The notes beneath the pieces were generated by a model. That model had not been told where the DNA came from, made no database searches, and was given only the letters and a program-made list of their open reading frames with translations. From assembly GCA_034687125.1 (NCBI GenBank), contig JAQGBZ010000010.1:496001-560000 (forward strand): 64,000 nucleotides of DNA. Direction: 5' to 3'. The translations under genes and the position numbers were made by a program. Below are positions 1 to 12,700 of the stretch, one piece after another. This DNA is from Neelides folsomi. Taxonomy: Eukaryota > Arthropoda > Collembola > Neelipleona > Neelidae. Numbering within the stretch: position 1 is the stretch's first letter; every line of letters starts with the position of its first letter.

Positions 1-174
1 TTCGTTACTTTCCTGGTTACTGGCCGTGGCTTCCACATCCAATCAAGAGAAAAAAATGAGGATTTGAGGAAACATAAAGTAAGGTAGGTTTAGTTTTACA
101 AGTTCCACAGAAATCAGGTTTTTTCTCTCACAGTGCCTTCTGAGAGTATTCATAATAAAAAGAGGGCTCCTCAC

Positions 175-3100
175 CTGAGAGCGATCTATCACATGGGCAA
201 TCTTGGATTTGACCAGAAGAGCAGGCTTGCGTTAAGCTGTAGGTCACTCCGGCGGAAGTTATGGCATGAACAAACGCCGTTTCTCTCGTATCTAAAAACA
301 TAAACTTCATTTAGCTCTCGTCCACATTGCATTTTTGCCACTCGAGTTGTCTGTCAGGATTTGAATCCTTTCTCAGATTCACCAAGAATACGCTAACAAA
401 TTCCATGTGTGCTTATTTAAGATGAACTATGGCTTGTGATGGGAGATTGGGGAATTATGAAAGTTCATAAGATCTGATATGACGATTGGGGAATTTATAT
501 AAGGTATAAAGGTCCAAAAGGGATAAGAGTGAATCCCATGGCGAATTGGGAAGATATATAGAGTTGCTTGGAGCGGACGGAAGATGTGAAAAAGGAAAGA
601 CCGAGACGGAGCTCAAAGGACACGACCACAATTTACGAAGAGATCGCTAATAAACCTTGAGCCTATTTAATGTCTCCCTCACTCCTGACTAGGAATGAAC
701 AGAGGAGACGATGAGGACAATGAAGGCAGAGAGAGAAACAAGCCGCCGTCCAATAACTGGATTCTTATTTCATTTGAATACAATGTGTCCAAGGAAGACG
801 CTCCCCGACACAGTTGTGGTGGCAATTCCAATCCGTGGGAGATGAGACAGCACACGAGCTAAATTATTGATACTCACGAACTCCTTCGCTCCCGTCATCA
901 TCAGAATATTATTTTATCTGTCCCGACCACCGACCAGTCTCAATATATTTAAAATCATCGCCACGTCGGATGGCTATCTCAAGTCCCTAAATACTCCGGA
1001 GTTGTCGCATTCCCACTGGAATATGGAAAGGTGTAGGATAATGGTCGTTTTTATTGGCGGTGGATTTATTGGTATTGGGGTCCACGTTGAGAGGATCATA
1101 ACGAGCTAGTTCTCACATTTTCCTCTTCTTCCTCCCACACTTTTCATGAATGAGCCGGCCGATTGTAAATTTCTCCTACAATGACTCAATTCCCCGAGGA
1201 GGAGTCTCGGTCGGCGGTCTTGGAATTTGAACAAGGAAGGTAAATTGGGGTTATATAGTATACTCATCCCTTGTATTCCTGGAGAGAAGGACTTTGAATG
1301 TTTTAAGTGTGTGTGTGTGGGAGCGAGGTGACTGGTGATGGATTCCCATCAATTTGTTCCTTCTCCAGCCATATCTCGATATTGATGGGGAGTGTCGGTA
1401 AGAGAGATTTGGTCGGATGACAAGAGTCGGGTTTTTGAAGCCTCGTCAGTGAATGAGTGTATGGTGTTTGAGAGGCTCGTCGCTTATCGCGGTAGTCATT
1501 TAGCTATACGTCTCTCCTCATCTCCGAGCCTACCTGTTCCCGAAGAGTATCCCCTTGTCTCCGTCGTTTGGGAGAAAAAGGGGAAGATTTACGGCCCACA
1601 GACTTGTCAGCAGCCACTTCTCCACGTACGAACCTCAGCGGTTCCCACGGTTCACTCCACAGAGAATGGAATTGGACGTTGAGTCTTTTACCCCCGTTTC
1701 ACGACAGGTCATTGTCATTCGGTCCTTTCTGGAACCTTACACAAAACCCACGAACACACTCATTACACTCACAATCACTTGCACATACACACTTTTAAAT
1801 CGTCTCCGCCTCTTTCCCTTTCCCCTTCGTTTTCCTCCTCTTTTGGGTCCTCAAGAGACATTTTATGCAGTGGTTATAGCCATCCATTGACAAGGTCTCC
1901 TTTCACTCGCCCCATTAGCTCATTTACATAAAAACCTAATTTTTACAAATCTTCCGCAAATGGATTTCCCCATTCAGTTATTTGAGAATGAAGTTATTCC
2001 CATTCATGATCCTCGTAGTTAATTTGAAAGAGGCTTTGAGCAAAGAGAGGTGACAAGTGGGGAGAATGTTTTGCGAAGGAATTACAGAAGAGGAAAATAC
2101 AGTGTGGAATGACTTTGGAGGAGGGTTGAGATTTAATGGTTCATTACAAGGCGCCTCGAATTCCCTTCCCGTTGGAAGAATGGGAGGCTCGTGGAATTCC
2201 TCCCGTGCCTCTTCGACTCCTTGTAGTAATAATGAAATGATTTTGAGGAGTCGTTGGAGGAGACGCTGGTTCCTCCACCCAACTTTACGACCTCCCGAAT
2301 CACCACATAAAACCCAATGATTACTGACCATTTACATGGGGCAGGATCTCGTGTTTGACTCAGGGAGGTCTCACACAGGATCTTCCCTCGAACACACTCT
2401 GGAGCCCTTCAACCCCCCTCATCCATTTCACCCTCAGCCTATTACTCTCTCTTCGACTATTGTTTGGCCCACCCTACTCGCGCCTACCTTCCCTCACTCC
2501 CAGAGGAACACAATGGGCTTCTATTTTGTCACCCTCGGTCTTCCGTCCTCATAATGGCAAACTTGAAGAATGACCAAATGACCATTGACACCCTCATGCC
2601 GTAAAATCATTGGAGGTGATGAATGGGCAATTGAGACTCATCCTCTTTCCTGCCTTAAATTACTTAAGGTCAATCATTATGTGCTTTGGGACATGATGGG
2701 TGTCATATATATAATTCCAGGGGGAGAAGGTTAAGCTCTTGTCATTTTTACACATCTTTCCCTTTCCCATGGAATGAACAATGAATGACGATTCTTTGTA
2801 TGTGAGATGAGCACATCAGTGGTCCAATAGAAGTTACAATTAGTTGACGACGTTGAATTATTTATGACATCTTTTCCCAAAGTGTGTAAAGGTGGATTCA
2901 TAGAAGGAAGAAGAAAAATATGAGAAAAAATGGGAGATAAAGGGTCCTAGTGGGGAGATATGAAGGGATACAGTATTTAGAATGTAAAAAGAGGGCAACC
3001 TCTTGAAAGAATCCTTCTGATTGTTCTTGGAAGTGCAGAACAATTCCAATGCCGGTTCCTGAACTGAAACTGACACTCTGACGTGGCGAGGACGGCACCT

Positions 3101-6100
3101 TTCGTCGCCTCCCTTAAGATCTCTGGTTCTTTTTTGCAGAAGCTGGAAACTTTCCTTCGATGCCGCGACATTCCTGCCACTGGTCTCCCATGCATGATCA
3201 AATTCGTCGTTCCCGTGTCTTCTCGAAACTTTCGACCTTTTCGGCATATTCTTGCGGGATCGAGCAACACGTGATTTGAATTTGATTCCGCACCCCTAAA
3301 ATCAAATTTTCATAAATCATTTATTAACCCTCATTTACATTATGCACGCACATTTCCTTAATTTATCAAACGAACGTTCCTCCTTCTCAAAATGTTTAAG
3401 ATCAGGGTGACGTTAATTTACTCTTTGGTTTATCCCACCTTTCAAATTGTATATTTTAGCGACTAGTGCACTTGTTCTTCCAGGAAAAGAGAACATATTT
3501 GTAAACTCCAATGAAAGTAAAATGAGAGTTCTTTGAACTTAAATCCATTGTATATGTAATGTTGAGTGATGGTGGGGTTGGAAGTGTGACTTACAAAAAA
3601 CGTCCGGATTAATAAAAAGATGCATGAACGAGGAATCGTACATCTTTTATCAATAGGTAGTGGAAGAGTGAAATGGAAATGGTTCGTTGATGAAAAGTTA
3701 GTAAATGTAATGCCATGTCATGGCAGACGTCCCAATTTGTTTCCAGATGACATGAAATATGCATGAGTCCTGAGAGTTCTTTTCTCCTCTTTCAAACCTA
3801 TTTACTCCCTGTCCCATCCACATTCCCCTCGTCAATAGACGGGAGGAGATGGCCAATATATTCTTCATCTCCTCACTGGATTTAATGGACATGTAATGGG
3901 AGTGGAGGGGGCATGTACCTACAGACTATTTGTATTATATCACTCTCTCTGATCTGGATCTTCTTTTGGGGTCTTGAGGAAGTTGATCGAACCCTCGAGA
4001 GTTTGAAGCCTCTCTAGTCCCCATGGGTCCTTCACATCTATATCACTCCTTAAACCCCTCATCCACATACTTGGAGGGTGAGCATTGAGGAGAGCATTGA
4101 GGTGAGAGGCCCTCGTAAATTGCTTCTATGGGGTAAACATTTGTCTTAAGAAAATATGTGGAGATTCGAACTCACTATTGTTTATATCATTAATCAGGGC
4201 AGGAGGAAGATCAGTCTTCCTAAACAGAGGGGAAGACGAAGGCATCATATCAAAGAAGGATGAGAAATACTTTTCAAACCTTCCTCATGTAAAAAGCATT
4301 TGGATTCCAAAGGAAAAGGCCCTCTCTTCTGTCTCTTAATAAGGTGAAGCCTTCGTTTTCCTCCTCACTTTCGACTCACTGGGCCCAGACCAATTGAGTC
4401 CCAAGAGACTTAAGGATTATCCGAACAACCGGACCCTTTCCGTTCTTATCTTACTTATAACTCCCATCTTTATTACCTCTGCCTAATACATCTTACACTA
4501 GGTATTACCGGACCTCGTGGAGCTTCGAACTCGAGAAATTAATACCTCTTCTCTCTTACTATTAATTCTTAATACTCCTTAATACGGGGTTCTTTTCAAA
4601 AACACGGATTCAATATCCAAACACGTATTTTCTATCTATCTTAATAAGTTCACTGCGTAAAATACATGCCAATAAACTTTTCATATACCCACCTTTGTAC
4701 ATCTACCGTTTAGTCATACTTTACATTTCATTAGTATACCTAAGCGTGTCCACATATACAAATTATTCAATTACATAAATATATACCACTGTACTTATAA
4801 ACCGATCACAAATGAATAATAGTCAAAGTACTTTATAATTTATTAAGGTAGTAGGTACTCGTTGTCAGTATAGATCTTCAACAGCTACTTTAAAATATGT
4901 AATATACCATTTCTATAATGAATGGTATGCTTACCATTAGGTATACTATACTGAGTCTATACATGAAGGTATTTTATAAGACCTACACTGTATATCTATA
5001 CCACAATGTTTTAAATTCTATGCCTATCTTTATATAAAAGAAATAACAGGTAGTTGAACATATCGTACATTGTATGTGTATTATGCTAAGTATTTTCTAA
5101 TTACCCTACTGGAGAATGGTTATATGCAAAAAGCCGTATTTAATTCTTCTCGATCATGATGGATGGAAAGGGGTTTGAAATGGATTTCCATTTCCCTTTG
5201 GAGATTGTAAGTAGTAGGGGTATAATAGGAAACACGTTTATAAGAAAGCTCCAGGAGGATACAAATATTGTTCAGGTTTCCGAGGCAGGGAACATCGTCC
5301 ATGAAGATAGCCATTGAAGCCGAGTTCTATTATATAAATGTAAATGGAATGTAATGTGGAAAAGAACTCCTAAATCATCGTTTCATGCCTCGTCCTATCA
5401 AATCGAGAGTGAGACAGGGCGTGAAAAAACATTCCGCCTCAGACAGTTTGACGATCCCCGGTATATGACTAGATATGCATACTATGGAGGATGCCTATAA
5501 AAAGGCTTATTTGTAAGGAGCTCCTTTCCCCCGACATGGGGACAGGGCCAAGGGATCGGAAATACTATTCCGAATGAAAATCTCTGTGAGTGTGTGGAGT
5601 GTGGAAGGTAAAACTTTTACGACACGTCAATTAAATCACATGGGAGACTGCAAATTAGTGGATAAGAGAGGTTGTGTAGGTGAGTAAATCCTGAGATTAG
5701 GCGCCTGCCATCTCCCCTTTTCCCTACTTATTCCTTTTTATATGGCAGGTCCTCTCTGTATTAACTTAAAGTATAGGATGGGATTAAGGGTTAAAGAAGA
5801 ATGTAAGGATGGGGAGACTCGAACTCAATTTACCATGCGTGCCGGAGGGCTGCCCAGCTGAATTTTTCTATTCCAATCCTTGTCATCGCGGGCCATTCCA
5901 CTCAAAATATTTCGTAAGTTGGGGAATGAAGGGGACGAGGTACTCCATATGGGAAGGAGATGCCATTCAAGTGGAGGCTAATTGAGGAACATGTATTTTA
6001 TGTCCAGGTCCCCAGTATAGGAAGTCCACCCACAACAACAACCAGCCATCTCTTAAGGCTCCATCCGAGAGATACTTTATGCATTTATTTATTCTCGTCC

Positions 6101-6770
6101 CACGTCCAACCCCCTTCATCTGAATCTTTTCTCCATTACTGAAGAAGGCTCTTGAAGACGGTAGAAGAATTTACAACGTTTACGCTCCGTGTACACATTT
6201 GTTCACTTAAAAGAGAATCACCATAAGAATACGGCCCTTGAAGGAATGAACTTGTGCTTTTGCTATCAAAATCATTACACTGCCCTTCAACCTCTTTTGA
6301 CCCAGAAATGTCTTTGATTTCTGACAGGTATTTTTCATTCTATTAAAACATCTACATGCTCCATTAACTCCTTTCCCCCGCTTCTCTTTGTAACATATCA
6401 TCTTATTAACTTTGGCTATTATAGAGGTATATAATTCAATATGATGAGAAAGAGAAATCGAACGGACATCAATTATAAGATGAGATGAAAATGCACTTTT
6501 GTTATCCGGCATGATTCGGAATATTTTTAACTTACAAGAATTACATTGCTTTTAATTATACACAAATTTATCTTACAAAGATTCCTTTCTAAGCTAATAA
6601 GCTAATTGAATTTAAAAAAGATGATGGCGGATAATAAAAATAAGGCCAAGATAATGAATGATATAATAATTAAGAGAAAAAGGTTCGTAAAGTATATTAA
6701 TCTGAACTTACCCGGCGAGATGAATAGTGGCAGTGATGAGGCACATAATGAAAATGTGAATTAGATCCAT
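175..6770 (-). CDS. Wnt6: Wnt6 signalling ligand, 5' part (three exons, runs off the left edge)
   Basis: Secreted, lipid-modified Wnt ligand acting through Frizzled receptors. Exons on the minus strand: 6770-6712, 3295-3000 and 291-175; phases match at both junctions. Exon 1 encodes a 19-residue hydrophobic signal peptide (starts MDLIHIF) and ends at a strong GTAAGT donor. Exon 2 carries [10 protein letters not shown], then [29 protein letters not shown] (with an N-glycosylation sequon) and RRILSR. Exon 3 continues [26 protein letters not shown] and CPCD. The DP-ICRK, ECQFQF and TQACS signatures point to Wnt6; the ITSAGVT motif is the main Wnt1-like trait. The acylation hairpin and cysteine-rich C-terminus must lie left of base 1. 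Between ICRK and CKKEP there is an insertion of roughly 20 residues. The exon 2 donor (GTTGCC) is weak. Exons 2 and 3 are sure; exon 1 rests on phase, donor and signal peptide. Confidence 0.88.
292..2999 (-). other. Wnt6 intron 2
   Basis: Non-coding stretch between the second and third Wnt6 exons. It is less A+T-rich than the right half of the window. Several open frames on both strands around 870-2550 have no recognisable domain and overlap one another in different frames, so I read them as chance. A short TG dinucleotide run lies near 1309-1319. I see no RNA gene or intact mobile element. Confidence 0.6.
3296..6711 (-). other. Wnt6 intron 1
   Basis: Inferred intron between the signal-peptide exon and the first conserved Wnt exon. 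The left part (to about 4.4 kb) and 5.1-6.1 kb are of mixed composition. The stretch 4.4-5.1 kb is strongly A+T-rich. No convincing coding exon, RNA gene or repeat was recognised. Intronic enhancers are possible but not shown by the sequence. Confidence 0.5.
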
Positions 6771-9700
6771 CACAAAAACTGAGAAAGTGAATAGGACGAA
6801 TACCATGGATGATAACTTATAACTACCATGTTCTCAACTTGGTCAAATCCTTGTGTTTTTCACGATTAGGTTCACCCACTGTTTCATGGTCCTGTGAATT
6901 GTTGTTGAATCGGGTTCGAGAGGGGCTGCGACTCTCTCGGACTTTTGGAGAGGAGTGTTTGTAAGTGTGTGGCAGGTAAAGGATACCCTGCGAGGAATGG
7001 GATCAAGAGTGAGGGGAGGTAAGAGGTCGGGAGAGGTATGTATGGATCCCACACCAAGAAGTCTCCTTCCCACTAGTGTCTCATCTCCTCAAGGGAGTGC
7101 GGAGTGGCGAAGGGAGGAAGCCAGTTTTAATCCCGCAGAGCTCCCGATCTTATCGTCCGAACTAATGACACTAGGATCACACCCGGCAGCCTCCGGAGAT
7201 TTCTCGCTGCGATGAAGGACGGGTGACGTTTGAACCTTCAAGTCTTCCTTCCGTCTTTTCCCCGGCGAGTGAGAGGCGGCCGTAGGGTGCAGGGTGGAAC
7301 GGCCGAAAGTCCATGCGCTCTCTTATCCCTCCTTCATATCTCTTATATGTATCTTCCTCGGGTGGAGAGGCTGAGGTAGGTCGCCGTCCGTCGACCAAAA
7401 CTTCCTCCCGACTTCAACTCGCTCCATCCGGAACATCACTTACATTCTAAAACAACTGTCCCGCGAGAGCTCGCCGAAAAAAAACTGTTCCAAAAGCTGC
7501 TTTGGGGCTGGAGGGAAAACTTGGGCTGGAGGTCCGTGTAAGAATTCCTCCTTGAGGTGGAAGAAGCAGTTCTTTATTTGGACTCTGCTATTAGAAGAGA
7601 ATGCCTTACTCGGAATTAACACCCTTAATCTTATCTAATTCTACGTTTGGTAAAAACATCATTTTATTTATGAGCACGACCCACGTCACTTCACAACTCC
7701 CAAATAATGACCGCTTGGAAAATTTTTCTCTCAAAAATTTCAATCATATTTTGAGGGTTCCTCTCTTCTCGGCTCCATGCATCCTCCCGATGCCCCCAGT
7801 CACTTTTTAAGACTCATCTCATAAATATATGGGGGATGTCTTACAAGGTTTCTCTATTAGCCTCTCCCTTTCTCGAGCTTCAATATTTATCTTTCTTCAA
7901 CTCACTGATCCGCATCTTGGTCCATTCACATCCGCCAGTCTTCCCAATAACCTGCGTGACAACTTCTTTCCGAATCCAATCAATTGCTCCCGCCCCTCCA
8001 TGAGATCTTATTAATTTGCTCCTCCATATCCAATGTGCTTAATTGTGCATGGAGTTCCTTCGGCAAAAGAACTTTGAACTTCATCAATACTCATATTTGT
8101 AAAGACTTAATTTCGCATTCTTTCACCACATTCGAACGACGTGAGTTATTCACTTGAAATGTCATTTAAGTAAAAGCACTCGGCGACCAAAGACTTAACC
8201 TCCATGTTCAATTGTACATAAAACCATTCTCCTATCTTTGCATTCGTTATATCTCTCCTTCGAACCACCTCCTGTTTCGGTCATAAATAAACAAGTGACA
8301 TTCAAGATTTGCATTTTACTCTTAAATTAAGACGGCGAGTGGGTATAGGGAAGAAGGCAGAACCTCACAGTCGAAGCAGATGGGAATCGACATTTCTTTT
8401 CTTCTCACATTTAAAACAATGGATGTTTAATTGCCAAAACTCACTCTGATCGAGTTTAACGGCCTATGGGTTTCCTACCGGAAGGAATCTACATAATTCT
8501 GTCGTTGGACATGACCTGAATTTTAAAAATCTTAAATCATATCACTATACAAAAATGGTCTTAATAAATATTGCAGATAGCACACTATTTCTCTCAATTT
8601 TATCATGCAGGAGAGCTGGGAGGTATCAAATAGCTCAATTAGGCATGAGGCGAATTGAGCAAGTTGCACACATATCTTAATTTATACAGAGAGATGACTG
8701 AGATATTTTTTTCTTTTGTGTAACTCGCATTTTTCACATTCCCATCATTGACATTTCATTGCTCAAATGTGAATAAATGAATGGTCGGCAAGTCCCGAAA
8801 TGTGATATGTATGGTTAGAGACCAGAAACATACCAAAGTGAGGGAGGAAGAAAAATTGAGCTTACCATTTCGTTTTTACTGCCTTATGCTTTTAAGCTCT
8901 TAATTGAAGTGATTTCTCTGTGGAACATACACATATTGTTTTTGCCCGACTCTCCTGACTTATGGTTATGGTATATCCATACTATTCGACCAGAGAACAC
9001 AATAAAATAAAATTCCAAAGGACTGTGACCATCCTTCTCCAATGGGAAAAAAGTGGAAATTCTGTTTAAGGAAGAGCTAAATGAATTTTGAATTCCAGAA
9101 GGACACCTGAAGTAAAATTTATGACTTTGTATTATTAGTCTATATTTTTACGACTTCTCAAAATGTGCTCAAATGAATTCAATTTTTACGAGCCTTCAAC
9201 ACTGATAGGAAGAGATTTATTGATCCATTCCACGAATTAAGGATCATAATCCTTTTCTCAAAATCTCACTTCATAAAAATCTTCTCTGTTATGTAAACTT
9301 GGCTGTTCTGTGTGCCCTTATAAGAAAAGAGGAAGAGCCGCCTCGTCACTTTGCTTCTTTATCATCCTTCTACCTTCGCTCATCCTTTTGCCTTCATCCA
9401 CTCCGTCGAGTAAAAGCCAACTGGGTGAAGTCTTCTTTAAGGATTTTATGTCCACTCTTTCCATAAAAGAAACCATTCGCTCTCCCACCATTCTTCAATA
9501 AAATAAACCCCACAAGGTGCCACAGATAAACCATACCTTGCTTAGGAAAATAAATTATTTTGCCCATACATACATCAAACCAAATCTTATTCATTCATTC
9601 AAGATTGAGCTATTGGCTGTATAAACTTTATTTAATAATAATGAGCATTAAAAGTTATATTAGTGTCTTTTACGTATGCAGTGGAACGTTTTGGTGTTAC

Positions 9701-12700
9701 TTTTATGAATAAAGTTCTTGGATCATAGAAATGTATAATTTATATCCAAATAAAATATTCGTGATATGACAAGCGGTCATAAAGTTGGAATCCTTAATTG
9801 CTAAATTACAGTCCAGTCATTCAACACATGTAATATTTGGTAAAGAAGATATAAAATTTCAATAATTAATTTTTGATAAATAATTCATTTGAAGGATATT
9901 TAACCTTGTTGAACCAACGTTTTAGGTGTGTTTTTTAACTCTTTAAAAGCGAGGGAAAGGTCTTATCCAAGCTTATGGAAGAACCTCTTAACGTTTTGAA
10001 GTTTTTAGGAAAGATTTGTGAAAAAACATTGACACATAATATGTTTAATCCTCTTCCGACCCAAATATTTTGTAATGTATCTTTTCTTTTTAAGGCCTTT
10101 GAATCATCCCTCGTCCCAAGTTGAGTTCCATTCACATTTTGAAGAGGTAATAAAAGGAGGTTAATTCCGGTGGGTCGGGAAATGGAGACATGGTGAAAAA
10201 TTTGAAGGTGGAATCGAGGATTCATTCATTTCAAATCCTCTAGGATTTAAGGGAGGAATATGGCCCATATATTCTTCATTAGACTCAATGTGTGTGAGAG
10301 AGGAATGCTCCCTCACTTCACCCGAAGGAGGAATGGCAAACAATGAGAGAGTCTGGAAGTACACAAGGGTACAAAAGCCATCTTTTCACACTTTTCAAAG
10401 GAGGTTGCAGATGAAAGGCGCCGATCGTTTGTAGTTTATCTCCGCTCCAGACCTGTTAAGAGACTTTGGTCTTCCCTTTACCTCCCTGCTCTCACTGTCC
10501 CATTTTATTACCGCACGCAATATTCAATTCCTACCAAGACTTCTCAATTAACTTCCCCTCGCCGTCTCTTCATTAACAACTAACTCTATATTACTAGAAT
10601 TACTACATATTTATTATGTATTAGGTATTTACAGGGTATCAGAGAGAGTAATTTCAATAAACGGATTAAGCACGACACCGGGACATAATGTAGAACAAGT
10701 CACTACATAACTTTCAATTATTCCCTAAGGATAAAACCTATAAATATTTCTTTCAAATATTAGGAGTTTGGGTTATTCGACCACTGTTGACAAGTTCATT
10801 TCATTGGGTGGTGTAAATACACAAGTGGAAGGATTCTTGGACATGAAGGACATCCTTCAGTCGCCGTTATATTTAAAATATAATATTTATTCCTCCAAAT
10901 GAGGATGAGTCTATTAGTCGGGAAGGGCGCTGGGAATAAAAGGGTTAATAGGTGGATAACGACGTGTTGATAGAGTTCATTTAATAAGAGCTCACTCTAA
11001 CATGTGATGGCTTGTCAACATGATATCCTCCCGTTTTGGTCCGCGTTCAGAGTGGCCGAAGAGAGAATTCCCCGATGAGGCGGAATGAGGCAAATGAGTT
11101 GAGACAGGGAACAATTTACGTCAATTTGTCGGCCACTGACACTGAGAGGGATATGATGATACGAAGGAGCCATATGCCAGCCAACGTGTCGTCTCGGCCC
11201 TTCAAAGGCCGCCGGTCCCAACGAGTCCGTGTGCTGGACCTTTCGCCTCAGGTACACTTCAACTTCTTGCTCCGATTCCCTTCTTGATAATGTCCCTTAT
11301 ATACATGAAGATATTAATATGAAGCGATTCCGATTGTTCCATTAAATCCCGCTTCACCCTCCTCCTCCATTCCCTTCACAGCCTCAACATGGGCATAGTT
11401 GGAATTCTTGTAAAATGAGTCGGCGGCTCTCAATATGATTAAAATCAGAGGGGTAACCCACTCAAATATATTACTATTATTTGTTAAACGTGAAATGGAC
11501 AGATTGTCACTCGAAAAATTCTCTACGTCAAGTACCCCTTTCCAAATCTCCCTTCACTTCAAATTCTTAATTCATTCTAATTCATTCTTGATTTTATTGT
11601 AATTCAAATCCTTTAAATTATTAATTTTAATTAAGAAGCGAGAATTATTATTATTTAGTAGCGTTAAATAATAATAATATTGTCAATTTGAAGAATGTCA
11701 GTTAAAATGGTTTAAAGGAGTGAGGAGTAGGTCGAGGGTGTGTAATGAAGAGGGGGATCGTCTCTGTTGTCTTCTTCTCTCAACGTCATCATGATGATGT
11801 CTTTATACTCAAACAACATGAGTGAAGACATCAAACATGAGAAAGAGGGTTTAATGTACGAGTGATGTAAGTGCCGATGGGGGACAAAGAAGAACAAATG
11901 AGTGGAGATGACTTGAAGGGCCATGGGAAAGTTGAGCTCCTCACTTTTCTCAGATATCTCTCTTCTTGTGATGACACTTTGCCTAATTTTTCAACTACCT
12001 TCAACCAATCTTTGAAGATATGATGGATCGATTATATACCTGGCTTCTAAAAGTCTTCCAATTCTTACATTCAATGTCTTCAAACATGACTTTCCGTTCA
12101 CGATCCTTAAATGTACAACACTTTATGTACTAAAATAATTTGCGTCCAAGCTCAAAAGGGACTGTGAGAGATTTGAGGTACACAAATCGCTTTCTCTCTT
12201 TCCTCTACTTTGAAACTTCACAAATAGACCTTTTATTTGGATTGAAATCAAGCCATATCTCCTAGCCCATTGGATAAACAACTAGATGCTGATAGCTGAG
12301 TGAGTCTTAATTAAGCAGTTATGTAATTGGGATTTTAACTTAAATTTGAAGATGATTATTGTACAATTGAATAAATATAACCATATTATTTTATTGACGA
12401 ATAAAAATCTTTTTTTCAGAAAGAGGGAAAGCTTTTTTTAAATTAAATTAACATGCAATGAAAAACATTGCTAAACTTTAGCTTATACAAATTATAATAT
12501 TAGCATTATCATTCCATTCATATGTGAGAGAATAATAATAATAATACCTACCGGTTTGCTAAACGATAAGACAGGCCAGATATGCTCCACGCAAGCACGA
12601 TACGACAAGAAAAGAGAGCGAAAGGAAAAGGTCCGTCAGGCTGTAATGGAGAGACCAAATGCCATCTAGGACCACAGGTAGAAAAGGTTCTTTGAACATT

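Noticed and set aside
867-2554. Several overlapping frames of 70-117 codons on both strands
   Set aside because: Mutually overlapping, no domain, and inside the Wnt6 intron.
175-3295. Assignment of the left Wnt gene to Wnt1
   Set aside because: The ITSAGVT motif is Wnt1-like, but DP-ICRK, ECQFQF, the TQACS motif and adjacency to Wnt10 fit Wnt6 better. The decisive C-terminal half is outside the window.
5815-5887. Minus-strand 73-base stretch with a GTTCGAGTC B-box-like motif and partly pairing ends
   Set aside because: The D and anticodon stems do not form and the T-stem has only three pairs, so it is not a tRNA.
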